DNA from: Bin5 sp022827195 | GTDB lineage: Bacteria > Chloroflexota > Anaerolineae > Caldilineales > Caldilineaceae | Length of the DNA stretch: 64,000 nucleotides | Direction of reading: 5' to 3' | NCBI GenBank assembly: GCA_965208275.1 | Contig: OZ242331.1 | Coordinates: 310,001-374,000, forward strand | Part shown: piece after piece, positions 25,646-35,370 of the stretch | Layout of the letters: every line of letters begins with the position of its first letter | Numbering within the stretch: position 1 is the first letter of the stretch | Notes under the pieces: model-generated | What the model saw: only the letters and a program-made list of their open reading frames with translations | Database searches by the model: none | What the model was told of the DNA's origin: nothing | Position numbers and translations under genes: made by a program

Positions 25646-27040
25646 ATGGAAGAGAAGAGGACTTTGAGCAGGCGCCGCTTTCTGCAGCTTTCGGCGGTGG
25701 GCGCAGCGGGGGCTGCACTGGCCGCGTGCGCGGTGCCGGCGGCCGACACCGCAACGGGAGGCGTGATGGCCGAGGCGCCGATGGACGAGACCGTCGAGCT
25801 GCGGTTGAGCCACTGGTGGGGCGAGCTGATCACGCCCAGCATCCCCCTGATCGAAGAGAAGCACAACGTCAGCATCACCGAGGAATCGGCGACCTGGAGT
25901 GAATACTTCGACAAGCTGCTGACGCAGTTCGCCGGTGGCGTCGCGCCCGACGTCATGATGACCTCGATCCTCAAGGTGGGGCCCTTTTACACCGCCGGCC
26001 TGCTCCAGCCGCTGGCGCCGGCGATGGAGCGCAATGACATCGACCCGGCACTCTGGGCGCTCGACCTCGACAGCCTCGCCTTCAAAGGCGACATCTTCGG
26101 GCTGCCGATGTTCCTCAACTTTCCGCTTGGCTTCGCCGTCAACCTCGATCTGATCGAGGCCGAAGGTTTCGACGTTCCGCACGAGTGGCCGTTCTGGGGC
26201 ACGGAGGCGTTCGACAACTTCAGCTACGAGAAGTTGACCGAGAACTTCGAGGCCTGCACCAAGCGCTCGGCCACAGGGGAAATCGAGATCTACGGCAGCG
26301 CCGGGACTTGGGGCTCAATCAATCAGCAGAGCCTCTTCGAGAACGGCGGCGACTTCTTCGACTCCTATGAGTTCGACGAGACCGAGTGCCTCCTCAACTC
26401 GCCGGAGGTGGTGGAAGCGGTCGAGGCCTACACCGACTGGGTCATCAAGTATGAGGTAGCGCCGGACCTGGGCGCGTCGCAGGCCTTCAAGGAAGGGGTC
26501 TGGCGGGCGCAGAAGGGCGTTGTCCAGTTCTCCTGGCTCTGCTACAACTGCTTCCAGGCGCCCGAGCAGACCGGGTTCAACTGGCGCATGTTCCATCTGC
26601 CGCAGCTGCCCAGCTTCAAGGCGCGTCGGAACCTGATCATGGCCGATATGGTGACCGCCAATCCCGAGTCCGACCATGCCGACCTGGCCGCGGACATCGC
26701 CATCACCTTCACCACCGACTGGGACTTCACCCAGAAGCTCTACCTGACGTGGCTGAATCTGCCGGCCTACAATTCGGGTGCCCACCTGAGCCTGGTCGAG
26801 GACGACCCCCATATCGTCGAAGCGATGAAGGTCTACCTCTCCCGCTACGCCGCGTTCTCGGAGGACATGCGCTCCACTGAGGGCTTTGCACTCGCGCCGG
26901 GCACACGCGGCCGCCACGCCGGCTTCGTCGATAACACGGTGAAGACGGAGATCGAGGCCGTGCTTGTCGGCGAGAAGAACGCTCAGCAAGCGATGGACGA
27001 CGCCAAAGCGCTCATCGACGCCCAACTTGCCAAATCCTGA
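25646..27040 (+). CDS. Family 1 extracellular solute-binding lipoprotein (Tat)
   Basis: 464-residue sugar-binding protein. The twin-arginine region SRRRFLQLS is followed by a lipobox ending at Cys28. The mature domain starts VELRLSHWWGELITP and contains the typical FAGGVAPDVMM stretch around residue 95. Start ATG 25646 follows AAGGAG at optimal spacing. It leads an operon with permeases at 27125 and 28221 and several sugar-acid enzymes. Ligand probably a mono- or oligosaccharide or uronate. Confidence 0.93.
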   Translation: MEEKRTLSRRRFLQLSAVGAAGAALAACAVPAADTATGGVMAEAPMDETVELRLSHWWGELITPSIPLIEEKHNVSITEESATWSEYFDKLLTQFAGGVAPDVMMTSILKVGPFYTAGLLQPLAPAMERNDIDPALWALDLDSLAFKGDIFGLPMFLNFPLGFAVNLDLIEAEGFDVPHEWPFWGTEAFDNFSYEKLTENFEACTKRSATGEIEIYGSAGTWGSINQQSLFENGGDFFDSYEFDETECLLNSPEVVEAVEAYTDWVIKYEVAPDLGASQAFKEGVWRAQKGVVQFSWLCYNCFQAPEQTGFNWRMFHLPQLPSFKARRNLIMADMVTANPESDHADLAADIAITFTTDWDFTQKLYLTWLNLPAYNSGAHLSLVEDDPHIVEAMKVYLSRYAAFSEDMRSTEGFALAPGTRGRHAGFVDNTVKTEIEAVLVGEKNAQQAMDDAKALIDAQLAKS

Positions 27041-27052
27041 TCGTGGCCGCTG

Positions 27053-27096
27053 ACTCGTGGATAGCGGGCACCGATTGTTCGCCGCTATCCACGAGT
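27053..27096 (+). promoter_or_regulatory. Intercistronic hairpin, 15-bp perfect stem
   Basis: ACTCGTGGATAGCGG (27053-27067) pairs perfectly with its complement at 27082-27096 around a 14-nt loop, 12 nt after the binding-protein stop and 28 nt before the permease. No U-run. It is the longest perfect stem of this kind in the window. Confidence 0.75.
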
Positions 27097-27124
27097 TGCG
27101 ATTCATCCATCAAAGGATGGCGCC

Positions 27125-28039
27125 TTGCTCACATTCTACAACCCGTGGCGGGCCTCGTGGCGGAGTAAGCTGCTGCGCGAAGAGATGCTGTTCGGATACG
27201 CCGCGCTGATTCCCTACCTGGCCGGTTTTCTGATCTTTGTCGCCGGCCCCCTCGCCTACTCCCTCTGGCTCTCTTTCACCCAGTACAACATTCTGCAACC
27301 GCCCGTTCCCGTCGGCCTGGACAACTATGCCGCGCTGATCGAGGACCCGCTGATGTGGAAGTCGCTCCAAAATACCGCCGTCTACAGCCTGGTATCGGTG
27401 CCCCTGCAGGTCGTCCTCGGCTACGCGCTGGCGCTCATGCTCAATCAAAAGGTGAAAGGGCTGTCAGCCTGGCGCACCGTCTACTATGTGCCGGCCGTCG
27501 TGCCGATCGTGGCCTCGGCTTACCTCTTTTCCTATCTCTTCAACGTCGATACCGGGCTGGTCAACCTGCTGCTGAAGATGGTCAGCATAACCGGGCCGAA
27601 CTGGTTCGGCAGCCCCGACTGGGCGCTGCGCACATTCATCATCATGAACCTGTGGGTGAGCGGCGGCGGCATGATCGTCTACCTCGCGGCGCTGCAGGGC
27701 GTGCCCACCGCACTCTACGACGCCGCCAAGATCGACGGCGCCAATGCCTGGCAGCGGCTGTGGGCCGTAACCGTCCCGATGACGTCGCCCGCCCTGCTCT
27801 TCATGTTTATGATAGGCATTATCGGCTCCTTTCAGGTCTTCACCAGCGTCTTCATCATCACCAGCGGCGGCCCCGTCAACGCAACCCTCATGTACGTGCT
27901 CTATCTCTATCGCCACGGCTGGAGCTATCTGCAGATGGGCTACGCCAGCGCGCTGGCCTGGGTGCTTTTCGCCATCATCTTCGGCCTCACCTATCTGAGT
28001 CTGCGCGTCTCGGGGCGGCTGGTCCACTACGAGGTCTGA
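27125..28039 (+). CDS. Sugar ABC transporter permease, MalF type
   Basis: 304 residues, six membrane helices. The EAA loop is YDAAKIDGANAWQRLWAVTV near residue 200. The probable start is TTG 27125, with AAAGGATGG upstream; no ATG fits the conserved N-terminus. Partner of the permease at 28221 and the binding protein at 25646. Confidence 0.92.
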   Translation: MLTFYNPWRASWRSKLLREEMLFGYAALIPYLAGFLIFVAGPLAYSLWLSFTQYNILQPPVPVGLDNYAALIEDPLMWKSLQNTAVYSLVSVPLQVVLGYALALMLNQKVKGLSAWRTVYYVPAVVPIVASAYLFSYLFNVDTGLVNLLLKMVSITGPNWFGSPDWALRTFIIMNLWVSGGGMIVYLAALQGVPTALYDAAKIDGANAWQRLWAVTVPMTSPALLFMFMIGIIGSFQVFTSVFIITSGGPVNATLMYVLYLYRHGWSYLQMGYASALAWVLFAIIFGLTYLSLRVSGRLVHYEV

Positions 28040-28220
28040 GCCGCAGCGTCCGGCGGTTGGCCTCTGTTTGCCTCCCGCCGGGCTTTCGCATTGCAACGGA
28101 TCTTCGCGTAGCGCAAGACTTTTGCGTTGATGGAGATTCGAATGCCTCGCCGCAGGCGCAGGCAGGCAATTTGGGGAAGTGCCGGACGACGGCTTGAGCA
28201 GGAGTCAAAGTAGCAGGCAA

Positions 28221-29105
28221 ATGGGTCAAACAATTCGCAGGTCCGATACAGAGTTGCTGCTGGGCCGCTACGCGGGGCGGATCGCGCTCTACTTCGCCCT
28301 TATCGGTTTAGGATTTGTCTTCATCTCGCCTCTGCTGTGGCTCCTCTCCAGCTCGCTCAAGCCGGAGAGCCAGGTGCTGGCCTATCCGCCGCAGTGGATA
28401 CCCCGCCCGGTGCGTTTCATCAACTACGCCGAGGTCATGCAGACCTTCCCGTTCTGGCGCTCCGCCTGGAATACCATGGTCATTGTTACCGGGACAATGG
28501 TTGGCCATCTCTTCACCTGCAGCCTGACCGCCTACTCCTTCGCCCGCATTCGCTTCCCGCTGCGCGAGGCGCTCTTCGTGATGGTGCTGGCCACGCTGAT
28601 GATCCCGTACCATGTCTACCTGATCCCACAGTATCTTCTGTTCAGAGAGTTGGATTGGCTGAACTCGAGCAAGCCGTTGATCGTGCCCTTTCTGCTGGGC
28701 CAGGCGCCCTTCTACATCTTCCTCATGCGGCAATTCTTCCGCACCGTACCGAAGGAGTATGACGACGCCGCGCGCATCGACGGCTGCGGCTGGATCGGCA
28801 TCTACTGGCGCATCCTGCTGCCGCTGTCCTATCCGGTGCTGGGCGCGGTCGCGATCTTCACCTTCATGGCGCACTGGAACGACTTCCTCGCGCCCCTCAT
28901 CTACCTCAACGAGCCCAAGAAGCAGACCCTCGCGATCGCCATCCGCACTTGGGAGGCGCTGCGCCTGCAGGCGGGCGCCAAACCGGCCTCGTGGAACCAC
29001 ATCATGGCTGTTTCCGTGCTATTGACATTGCCGCCAATGCTGGTATTCTTCTTTGCTCAGCGCTACTTCATCCAGGGCGTGGTGATGACCGGCATCAAGG
29101 GCTGA
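28221..29105 (+). CDS. Carbohydrate ABC transporter permease, MalG type
   Basis: 294 residues from ATG 28221 (MGQTIRRSDTELLLGRY). A GTG at 28179 in the same frame would add 14 residues and cannot be excluded. The EAA loop is YDDAARIDGCGWIGIYWRIL, and the protein ends GVVMTGIKG as usual. The 140-bp gap after the previous gene holds no clear gene. Completes the importer membrane pair. Confidence 0.91.
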   Translation: MGQTIRRSDTELLLGRYAGRIALYFALIGLGFVFISPLLWLLSSSLKPESQVLAYPPQWIPRPVRFINYAEVMQTFPFWRSAWNTMVIVTGTMVGHLFTCSLTAYSFARIRFPLREALFVMVLATLMIPYHVYLIPQYLLFRELDWLNSSKPLIVPFLLGQAPFYIFLMRQFFRTVPKEYDDAARIDGCGWIGIYWRILLPLSYPVLGAVAIFTFMAHWNDFLAPLIYLNEPKKQTLAIAIRTWEALRLQAGAKPASWNHIMAVSVLLTLPPMLVFFFAQRYFIQGVVMTGIKG

Positions 29106-29180
29106 TCAACAGCGCCGCCGCTCCCAAATGGAAAAAAGAGATTCGCATAGGCAACGGGCAACAGGAATTGGAGCTTTGGA

Positions 29181-30038
29181 ATGAGGCTTGGGGCAACGAT
29201 TGGCGACTACCTGGGAACCGAAGACCCCGACGCGCACGTCGCGGAGTGCCGGCGGCAGGGCTATCGCGCCGCGCCCTGCCCCGAGGTGGATTTCGGCGAC
29301 CGCGAGCGCATCCGCGACATCAAGCGCGCCTTCGGCGACGCCGATATCGTGATCGGGGAGGTGGCCGCCTGGGTCAACGCGCTCCACCCGGACGAGACCA
29401 AGCGGCGCGCCAACCGCAACACGATCGCACAGACGCTCGCCCTCGCCGACGAGCTGGAGGCGGTCTGCTGCGCCACCATCGTCGGCTCCTACGACGGCAG
29501 CGACAACTGGGACTCGCACGTCGGGCATCATCCCCACAACTTCAGCCAGGAGGGGTTCGACGCAGTCGTCGAGTGGGTGCGGCAGGTGCTGAACGAGGTC
29601 AATCCGCAGCGGACCAGGCTGACGCTGGAGATGTCGCCCTGGACGCTGCTCGACAGCCCCGAAATCTACCTGACGCTGCTCCAAACGATCGACCACCCCG
29701 GTCTCGCCGTCCATCTCGATCCGGCCAACGCGGTCCGCGAGCCGCGCATCTACTACAACACCGCCGAAATGATCAACCGCTGCTTCGATCTCCTCGGCCC
29801 CTGGATCCGCTCCTGTCACGCCAAGGATGTCCACTTCGCGCTCGACGCGCGCACCGTCGCCATCGAAGAAGTGCTGCCCGGCCGCGGTGTGCTCGACTAC
29901 CGCACCTACGTTTCGCGCATCGAGCAGCTTTCGCCGGATATGCCGCTGATCATCGAGCACCTCGCGACCGAGCCGGAGTACAAGGAAGTGTCAGACTTCA
30001 TTCGCGGCGTCGCCGCCGAAGTGGGTGCTACGGTGTAG
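29181..30038 (+). CDS. Sugar phosphate isomerase/epimerase-like TIM barrel
   Basis: 285 residues of the xylose-isomerase-like TIM-barrel family (AP_endonuc_2 fold). Likely metal ligands are visible in order: Glu in LTLEMSPWTL, Asp in VHLDPANAV, His in SCHAKDVHF and Glu in LIIEHLATEP. Starts at ATG 29181 after GGAG. It follows the importer and precedes an SDR, suggesting isomerisation of the imported sugar or sugar acid. Specific reaction unknown. Confidence 0.87.
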   Translation: MRLGATIGDYLGTEDPDAHVAECRRQGYRAAPCPEVDFGDRERIRDIKRAFGDADIVIGEVAAWVNALHPDETKRRANRNTIAQTLALADELEAVCCATIVGSYDGSDNWDSHVGHHPHNFSQEGFDAVVEWVRQVLNEVNPQRTRLTLEMSPWTLLDSPEIYLTLLQTIDHPGLAVHLDPANAVREPRIYYNTAEMINRCFDLLGPWIRSCHAKDVHFALDARTVAIEEVLPGRGVLDYRTYVSRIEQLSPDMPLIIEHLATEPEYKEVSDFIRGVAAEVGATV

Positions 30039-30133
30039 CTGGTGCCGGTTGACTCTAGCCAGTAGCTGGTGGCCGGTGGATAATGGAGATCGACCGCCGA
30101 GTGCAGGTTCGCTTGCATCAGGGAGATTGAGTG

Positions 30134-30934
30134 ATGGGAAAGCTATCGGGGAAGGTGGTGCTGGTAACGGGGGCGAGCAAAGGGATCGGCCAGGGACTGG
30201 CGATCGGGCTGGCCGCGGCCGGCGCGCAGGTCGCGGTCAACTTCAAGACCGACGCCGAGGGCGCGCAGAGCACATTGGCGAGCATCCGCGAAGCGGGCGG
30301 CGAGGCGGCCGGATTTCAGGCCGACATCGGCGCCAAGTCCGAGTTCGAGGCGCTCGTGGACGCCGTCTGCGCACGCTTCGGCCGGCTGGATGTGCTGGTC
30401 AACAACGCGGCCCGCACCCGATTCGGCCATGTCTTCGAGATCACCGAAGAGGACTTCGACGACGTGGTCAACACCAATCTGCGCGGCCCCTTCTTCGGCT
30501 CGGTCGCGGCCGCGCGCAAGATGCAGGAACAGGGCAGCGGCTCGATCATCAACATCAGCTCGATCGCAGCCAAATTGATGATCCCGGCGCACTCCAGCTA
30601 CACGATGGCCAAGGGCGGCCTGGAGGCGCTCACCCGACAGTTGGCGCTCGAACTGGCGCCCTCGGTGCGCGTCAACGCGATCGCGCCGACCGCCACCAGC
30701 ACCGAGCGCAACCGCGGCTACGACCCCGACTTTGACAAGAAGTGGAACGCGATCACGCCGGCCGGCCGTCTCGCCTACGTCGAAGACTACGTCGGCCCGT
30801 GTGTCTTTCTGGCCAGCGAAGACGCGGCAATGGTCACCGGCCAGATCATCTACGTCGACGGTGGCTGGACGCTGCAAGGCTTCACCCCGGATATGTCAAA
30901 CTTCGATTTCGCCCAGGACAGGGAACGCGACTGA
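30134..30934 (+). CDS. SDR family oxidoreductase
   Basis: 266-residue classical short-chain dehydrogenase. Cofactor motif TGASKGIGQG near residue 13, NNAA near residue 90, catalytic Ser and Tyr156/Lys160 (SSYTMAKGG). The C-terminus has GQIIYVDGGWTLQG. Start ATG 30134 follows GGGAGA; an adjacent GTG at 30131 is possible. Relatives oxidise or reduce sugars, sugar acids or 3-oxoacyl groups with NAD(P). The operon context favours a sugar derivative. Confidence 0.9.
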   Translation: MGKLSGKVVLVTGASKGIGQGLAIGLAAAGAQVAVNFKTDAEGAQSTLASIREAGGEAAGFQADIGAKSEFEALVDAVCARFGRLDVLVNNAARTRFGHVFEITEEDFDDVVNTNLRGPFFGSVAAARKMQEQGSGSIINISSIAAKLMIPAHSSYTMAKGGLEALTRQLALELAPSVRVNAIAPTATSTERNRGYDPDFDKKWNAITPAGRLAYVEDYVGPCVFLASEDAAMVTGQIIYVDGGWTLQGFTPDMSNFDFAQDRERD

Positions 30935-31523
30935 GCCAAAGGGAACTTTGCCGGCAAGCACCGGTGTGCGCAGGCCGCCCGCCAGCCGTGAAAGCGGCCC
31001 AAGCGCCGCGCGGCACCAGGTGTGATCCGGTCGTGAACATCGTCAGCGACTGGGTCACGTTGATGACCCTCCAAATCCGGCCGATAACGTTCCCAGCGTG
31101 CGGCATTTCGGAGCCAATTCAGTGCCAAAGATGGCCGGCCGGCAACGCGGTGCCGGGGCACAAGGAGAGAGTGTCCTCCGGAAACGCTCTGGCAATCGAC
31201 GCCCCGGCTGTGCTTCAACATTGCGTTTTCGGCCGCGCACGTCCGAGATCGTGACCGCTGCTTCCCGAACCTTGAGCGGGTTTGGCATCCGCCTGATCAC
31301 GCCGCCGCCGGCCGCCGCCGCCGGATCACAGGCACAGGACTGAGTGCCGAGGTACTGGAGATTGTTCAACGCAGCCAGGGTGCCCAAGAGCACTTCCAGG
31401 GCAGGCCTCAACCTTACTCCTCCTACCAGGGTGGTGAGATGAACAGTGAATGACTTCCCGTTTACATCATCATGCGCAATCTTTCCGCAAAGGAGAGCAA
31501 AAAGAGGGGAAAGGGATTGAACG
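30935..31523. other. Gene-free stretch of 589 bp
   Basis: Several short frames are open on both strands but none has recognisable motifs or a ribosome site. There is no strong promoter, repeat or RNA that I can identify. Only the last 30 bp, with GGGGAAAGGGA before ATG 31524, are clearly functional. Confidence 0.5.
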
Positions 31524-32405
31524 ATGCAGTGCCGCATTACGATGACCGAATTCAACGCAGACTGGCACATGATCGAGGGCATTACCCAACCCAGGGAGCA
31601 TGCCGGAACCTACAGCCGTGAGCAGGCGCTCGAGCTCTGCGGAACGCTCGAAGTTGACGGCCTCGAGCTGATGGCCCAGTACTGGGACGACTGCACGCCG
31701 GCCTACGTCAGGGGGCTCGCCGAGGACGCCGGTCTGCCGATCATCTCCTACATCTTCTTCGTCGATATGGCGCTGCCCCCGGAGGCGCGCGCGGCCGCGA
31801 TCGACGAGGCGTACGCGCAGATCGACAGGTTCGCCGAGATGGGCGCGGCCCTGGGCATGATCATACCGGGCGTGGCCAAAGATGACTGGCCCTTGGAGCA
31901 GCAGCTGGGCTGGATGGTGGAGGGGCTGCGCGTCTGCGCCGAGCGGGCGCACTCCGTCGGCGTCACGCTGATCTCTGAAAACGTCGACTACCCGCCCAGC
32001 CGTGCGCTGATGGGCCGCGGGGCAGTCTGCCGCGACATCTGCGCGCAGGTCGATTCGCCCGGCTTCCGCCTGATCTACGACACCTGCGCTTCGCTGTTCG
32101 TCGGCGAGGACCCGCTGGAGACGCTGCAGGTCATGGCGCCGCACGTCGCGCACGTGCATATCAAGAACAGCCGCCCGCTGCAGCCCGGCGAGCCGTGGCC
32201 CCGCTACTTCGAGGCGGACAGCGGCCAGCGCTTCACAGGGACCGACATCGACGCCGGCGTGGTCGATCTGCCGCCGATACTGGCGGAACTGGACCGGCTG
32301 GGCTATGATGGCTACATGATGCTCGAATACCAGGGCTTGGAGGAGCCGGACACGGCCCTGCCGCGCAACGTCGCCGCCCTGCGCCGGCTGCTCGCGGAAG
32401 TGTGA
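31524..32405 (+). CDS. Sugar phosphate isomerase/epimerase-like TIM barrel
   Basis: 293 residues. Metal-site candidates: Glu in TLISENVDYP, Asp in RLIYDTCAS, His in HVHIKNSRPL and Glu in MMLEYQGLEEP. These fit the xylose-isomerase-like barrel. Starts at ATG 31524 after a purine-rich GGGGAAAGGGA. It is only distantly similar to the barrel at 29181. It is followed 39 bp later by a PhyH gene. Reaction unknown. Confidence 0.86.
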   Translation: MQCRITMTEFNADWHMIEGITQPREHAGTYSREQALELCGTLEVDGLELMAQYWDDCTPAYVRGLAEDAGLPIISYIFFVDMALPPEARAAAIDEAYAQIDRFAEMGAALGMIIPGVAKDDWPLEQQLGWMVEGLRVCAERAHSVGVTLISENVDYPPSRALMGRGAVCRDICAQVDSPGFRLIYDTCASLFVGEDPLETLQVMAPHVAHVHIKNSRPLQPGEPWPRYFEADSGQRFTGTDIDAGVVDLPPILAELDRLGYDGYMMLEYQGLEEPDTALPRNVAALRRLLAEV

Positions 32406-32444
32406 AGCGAAGCGTCTCTCTAGGTAAAATAACGGGGGTCTGCA

Positions 32445-33215
32445 ATGATTACGGATGAGCAAATCGCCTTTTTCCAGGCCTTTGGCTATCTGGTGGTGCG
32501 ACAAGCGTTCAACCGGCAGGAGTCCGATGCCATTGTGCGCGAGTTCGACCGCTTGATGACGTCGGACAGGCAGGGGCAGCCATTCGACGGCGAAAAGCGC
32601 CAGTCCCTCTATAGCATCGCCGAGCTGAGCCCGCTCCTGACCGATATGGTGGCCGACGACCGTATCTATGGCACGGTTGAAACGCTACTTGGCGACGGTT
32701 TCCTCTGGCTCTGCTCGGAAGGGCAGCTCTACGTGGAAGATACGGAGTGGCACCCCGACGGCACGCGGCTGGACTGCCGGCCGATGAAGGTCTCACTCTA
32801 CCTGGACAGCCTGACCGCGGAGACGGGGTGCCTGCGCCTGATTCCCGGCTCGCACCAGCTGCCGTTGCACGAGGCACTGAAGCCGATGACGCAGTTCTCT
32901 CTGCCAGGAGAAGAGATCCCCTGCTTCCCCTTCGAGTCGCAGCCCGGCGACGTCTGCTTCATGGACATGAACGTCTGGCATGCCTCCTTCGGCGGCGGGC
33001 GCGGTCGCCGTCATATGGCTGTGAACTTCGTCCCGCAACCGCAGACCGACGCCGACATCGAGATGCTGAAATGGAATCACGGCGTCGTGCTGGAAGCGAT
33101 CGAGGGGTATCAGTTCAGCCAGCCGCAGCGCGTCTTCACCGACAGATTTCTTTACAGCGAGAATCCTCGCGTCCGCCGCATGTCGGCCAAGTGGCTTGAA
33201 CTGGGCCTGACGTAG
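32445..33215 (+). CDS. Phytanoyl-CoA dioxygenase (PhyH) family protein, short form
   Basis: 256-residue Fe(II)/2-oxoglutarate dioxygenase. Triad His103/Asp105 (EWHPDGT) and His179 (VWHASFG), with Arg residues in GGGRGRRHMAVNF as 2-oxoglutarate ligand candidates. Starts at ATG 32445 after a G-run. Located between an isomerase-like barrel and two 2-hydroxyacid dehydrogenases. Likely part of the same catabolic set. Confidence 0.88.
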   Translation: MITDEQIAFFQAFGYLVVRQAFNRQESDAIVREFDRLMTSDRQGQPFDGEKRQSLYSIAELSPLLTDMVADDRIYGTVETLLGDGFLWLCSEGQLYVEDTEWHPDGTRLDCRPMKVSLYLDSLTAETGCLRLIPGSHQLPLHEALKPMTQFSLPGEEIPCFPFESQPGDVCFMDMNVWHASFGGGRGRRHMAVNFVPQPQTDADIEMLKWNHGVVLEAIEGYQFSQPQRVFTDRFLYSENPRVRRMSAKWLELGLT

Positions 33216-33258
33216 GCGGCTCCACCCCATCCAACCAACCAACGGGAAAACAGATGCC

Positions 33259-34224
33259 ATGAAAGTACTCTATCTGCGCGCGGCGAGCGGCTTAGACCGC
33301 GCCTATCCCTACTTCGCCGACGCCATCGACGAACGCTACCAGGTCGAGATATTCGACCCCGACAAGTCGGCGGCGGAACAGTTCGAGGGCGTCGAGGTTG
33401 TAATCGACCCGGGCGGAGCGGTAGGCACACGCGCCTTGATCGACATGTCGCAGGCCGCCGGCGTCAAGCTCTGGCACGTCACCACCAACGGCACCGACCA
33501 CATCGACGTCGCCTACTTCCTGGAGAACGGGATGGCGCTGGCGAACTCGCCCGGCCCGCTGAGCGCGGTCCCCTTGGCGGAACACGCGTTGACGATAATC
33601 CTTTACTTTGCCAAGAATCTCAACGTGAACCGGGCCGACAGCTGGGAGCGGATCCTCTGCGAAGAGATGGAGGGGCAGGTGTTGGGATTGATCGGCTTCG
33701 GCGCCAGCGCGCGCGAGCTGGCCCGGCGCGCCTGGCCGCTCGGCATGCGCATCATGGCAACCGACGTTGTCGCCTTCCCGCAGGCGGAACTGGACGAGTT
33801 CCACGTCGAGTTCCTGGGCACACCGGACCAGATGGACCGGGTCGTCGCCGAGGCCGACTATCTTTCGCTCCACCTGCACCTGAACTCGGAGACGCGTCAC
33901 CTGATCGACCGGCGCGTGTTCGGTCTGATGAAAGAGTCGGCGGTCCTGGTCAACGTGGCGCGCGGCGAGCTGGTCGACGAGGAGGCGCTGGTCGAAGCAC
34001 TGCAGCAGGGGCAGATCAAGGGCGCCGGCATCGACGCCTTCGCCCAGGAGCCCCTGCCGCCCGACCACCCGCTCCAGCAGCTGGACAACGTCGTTCTCAC
34101 GCCCCACTCCTCCGGCTACACACCCGGCACGCCGCGGCGCCGCATGCAGGCCGCGGCCGCCAACGTCGACCGCATCGCTCAGGGTCTCCCGCCGGGCGAC
34201 CTGGTTACCGAGTTGGTTCGATAA
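33259..34224 (+). CDS. D-isomer-specific 2-hydroxyacid dehydrogenase
   Basis: 321 residues. NAD-binding GLIGFGASARE near residue 141. Catalytic Arg in NVARGELVDE, Glu in FAQEPLPPDHP and His in TPHSSGYTPG are all present. Starts at ATG 33259. It would reduce a 2-oxo acid or oxidise a D-2-hydroxy acid. First of two such genes in tandem; they are clearly different in sequence. Confidence 0.92.
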   Translation: MKVLYLRAASGLDRAYPYFADAIDERYQVEIFDPDKSAAEQFEGVEVVIDPGGAVGTRALIDMSQAAGVKLWHVTTNGTDHIDVAYFLENGMALANSPGPLSAVPLAEHALTIILYFAKNLNVNRADSWERILCEEMEGQVLGLIGFGASARELARRAWPLGMRIMATDVVAFPQAELDEFHVEFLGTPDQMDRVVAEADYLSLHLHLNSETRHLIDRRVFGLMKESAVLVNVARGELVDEEALVEALQQGQIKGAGIDAFAQEPLPPDHPLQQLDNVVLTPHSSGYTPGTPRRRMQAAAANVDRIAQGLPPGDLVTELVR

Positions 34225-34364
34225 ACGCCAGGAACCGAGTTGCTATTCGCAAGATTGATCGAACGGGCGCCACAATGTGCGATTTGTGCGCTGAGCCGTA
34301 GTTCGCCAGGGAGCCGAAACGGCAGAGCGGCGACAGTTAAACGACACAATGAATTGGAGGTAAG

Positions 34365-35366
34365 ATGGCCGGGTTCAAAGTTGCCATGGTCCACATGGAT
34401 GCGGATGAGTTGCCGTCGTGGGTCACCGAGACGATGGCGGAGCACGACATTGAGTTTGTTTTTGAGGAGTGTGAGACGCGGCCGCAACTGGCTGCCTGCG
34501 CGGGTGACGCCGACATCGTGTGGGTGTTGGGCGGCAGCCCCATTGTGACGGCCGAGAGCATTGCCGACCTGGAGCGCTGCGGCGCCATTATTCGGACCGG
34601 AAGCGGCACCGATAATATCCCAATCGAGGCCGCGACCGCGCGCGGCATCATCGTCGCCAACACGCCGGAAGCGTTCAACGACGGCGTTTCCGATCATACG
34701 ATCGGGCTTCTTTTGGCGGTCGTGCGGCAGATCGGACTCCAGGACCGCCTGGTACGCAAGGGAATCTGGGACCGAGAGGCCGGCTATCCGAGCTGGCACC
34801 TGCAGGGCCAGACGCTGGGACTGATCGGATTCGGCCATATCGCCCGCCTGGTGAACCGCAAGCTCAGCGGATACGAGATGAAGGTGCTGGCGCATGACCC
34901 GTATGTGGGCGCCGATGTGCTGGCCGAACACGGCGTGCAGCAGGCGACGTTTGAGGAGGTGCTGTCGCAGTCGGACTTCGTTTCGCTCCACTGTCCGCTG
35001 CTGGCCGAGACACGACATCTGATCGGCGAGCGCGAGCTGCGGCTGATGCAGCCGCGCTCGATTCTGATCAACACCTCGCGCGGGCCGGTGGTCGACGAGG
35101 CCGCGCTGCTGCGTGCGCTGCAGGAAGGCTGGATTGCAGCGGCCGGACTGGACGTGCTGGAACAGGAGCCGGCCGCGGCCGACAATCCCCTGTTCAACCT
35201 GGACAACGTGGTTGTCACGCCGCACATCGCCGGGTACACCGACCGGTCGCTGGAGGACAGCTGGCGTCTTTCGGTCGAGACGGCCGTGACGCTGTCGGAG
35301 GGGCGCTGGCCCCGATCTTACGTCAATCCCAACGTCGAACCACGTTGGCAGCTGCAAAGGAGCTGA
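34365..35366 (+). CDS. D-isomer-specific 2-hydroxyacid dehydrogenase (phosphoglycerate-dehydrogenase-like)
   Basis: 333 residues. NAD motif GLIGFGHIARL near residue 154. Catalytic Arg in NTSRGPVVDE, Glu in LEQEPAAADNP and His in TPHIAGYTD. Start ATG 34365 behind GGAGGT. It stops 4 bp before the aldolase start, so translation of the two is probably coupled. Together with the HpcH/HpaI aldolase this suggests a route making and then using 2-oxo acids such as pyruvate or a keto-deoxy sugar acid. Confidence 0.92.
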   Translation: MAGFKVAMVHMDADELPSWVTETMAEHDIEFVFEECETRPQLAACAGDADIVWVLGGSPIVTAESIADLERCGAIIRTGSGTDNIPIEAATARGIIVANTPEAFNDGVSDHTIGLLLAVVRQIGLQDRLVRKGIWDREAGYPSWHLQGQTLGLIGFGHIARLVNRKLSGYEMKVLAHDPYVGADVLAEHGVQQATFEEVLSQSDFVSLHCPLLAETRHLIGERELRLMQPRSILINTSRGPVVDEAALLRALQEGWIAAAGLDVLEQEPAAADNPLFNLDNVVVTPHIAGYTDRSLEDSWRLSVETAVTLSEGRWPRSYVNPNVEPRWQLQRS

Positions 35367-35370
35367 GGGC

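Noticed and set aside
31055..31582. 175-codon minus-strand frame
   Set aside because: No motif or ribosome site, and it overlaps the start of the real gene at 31524.
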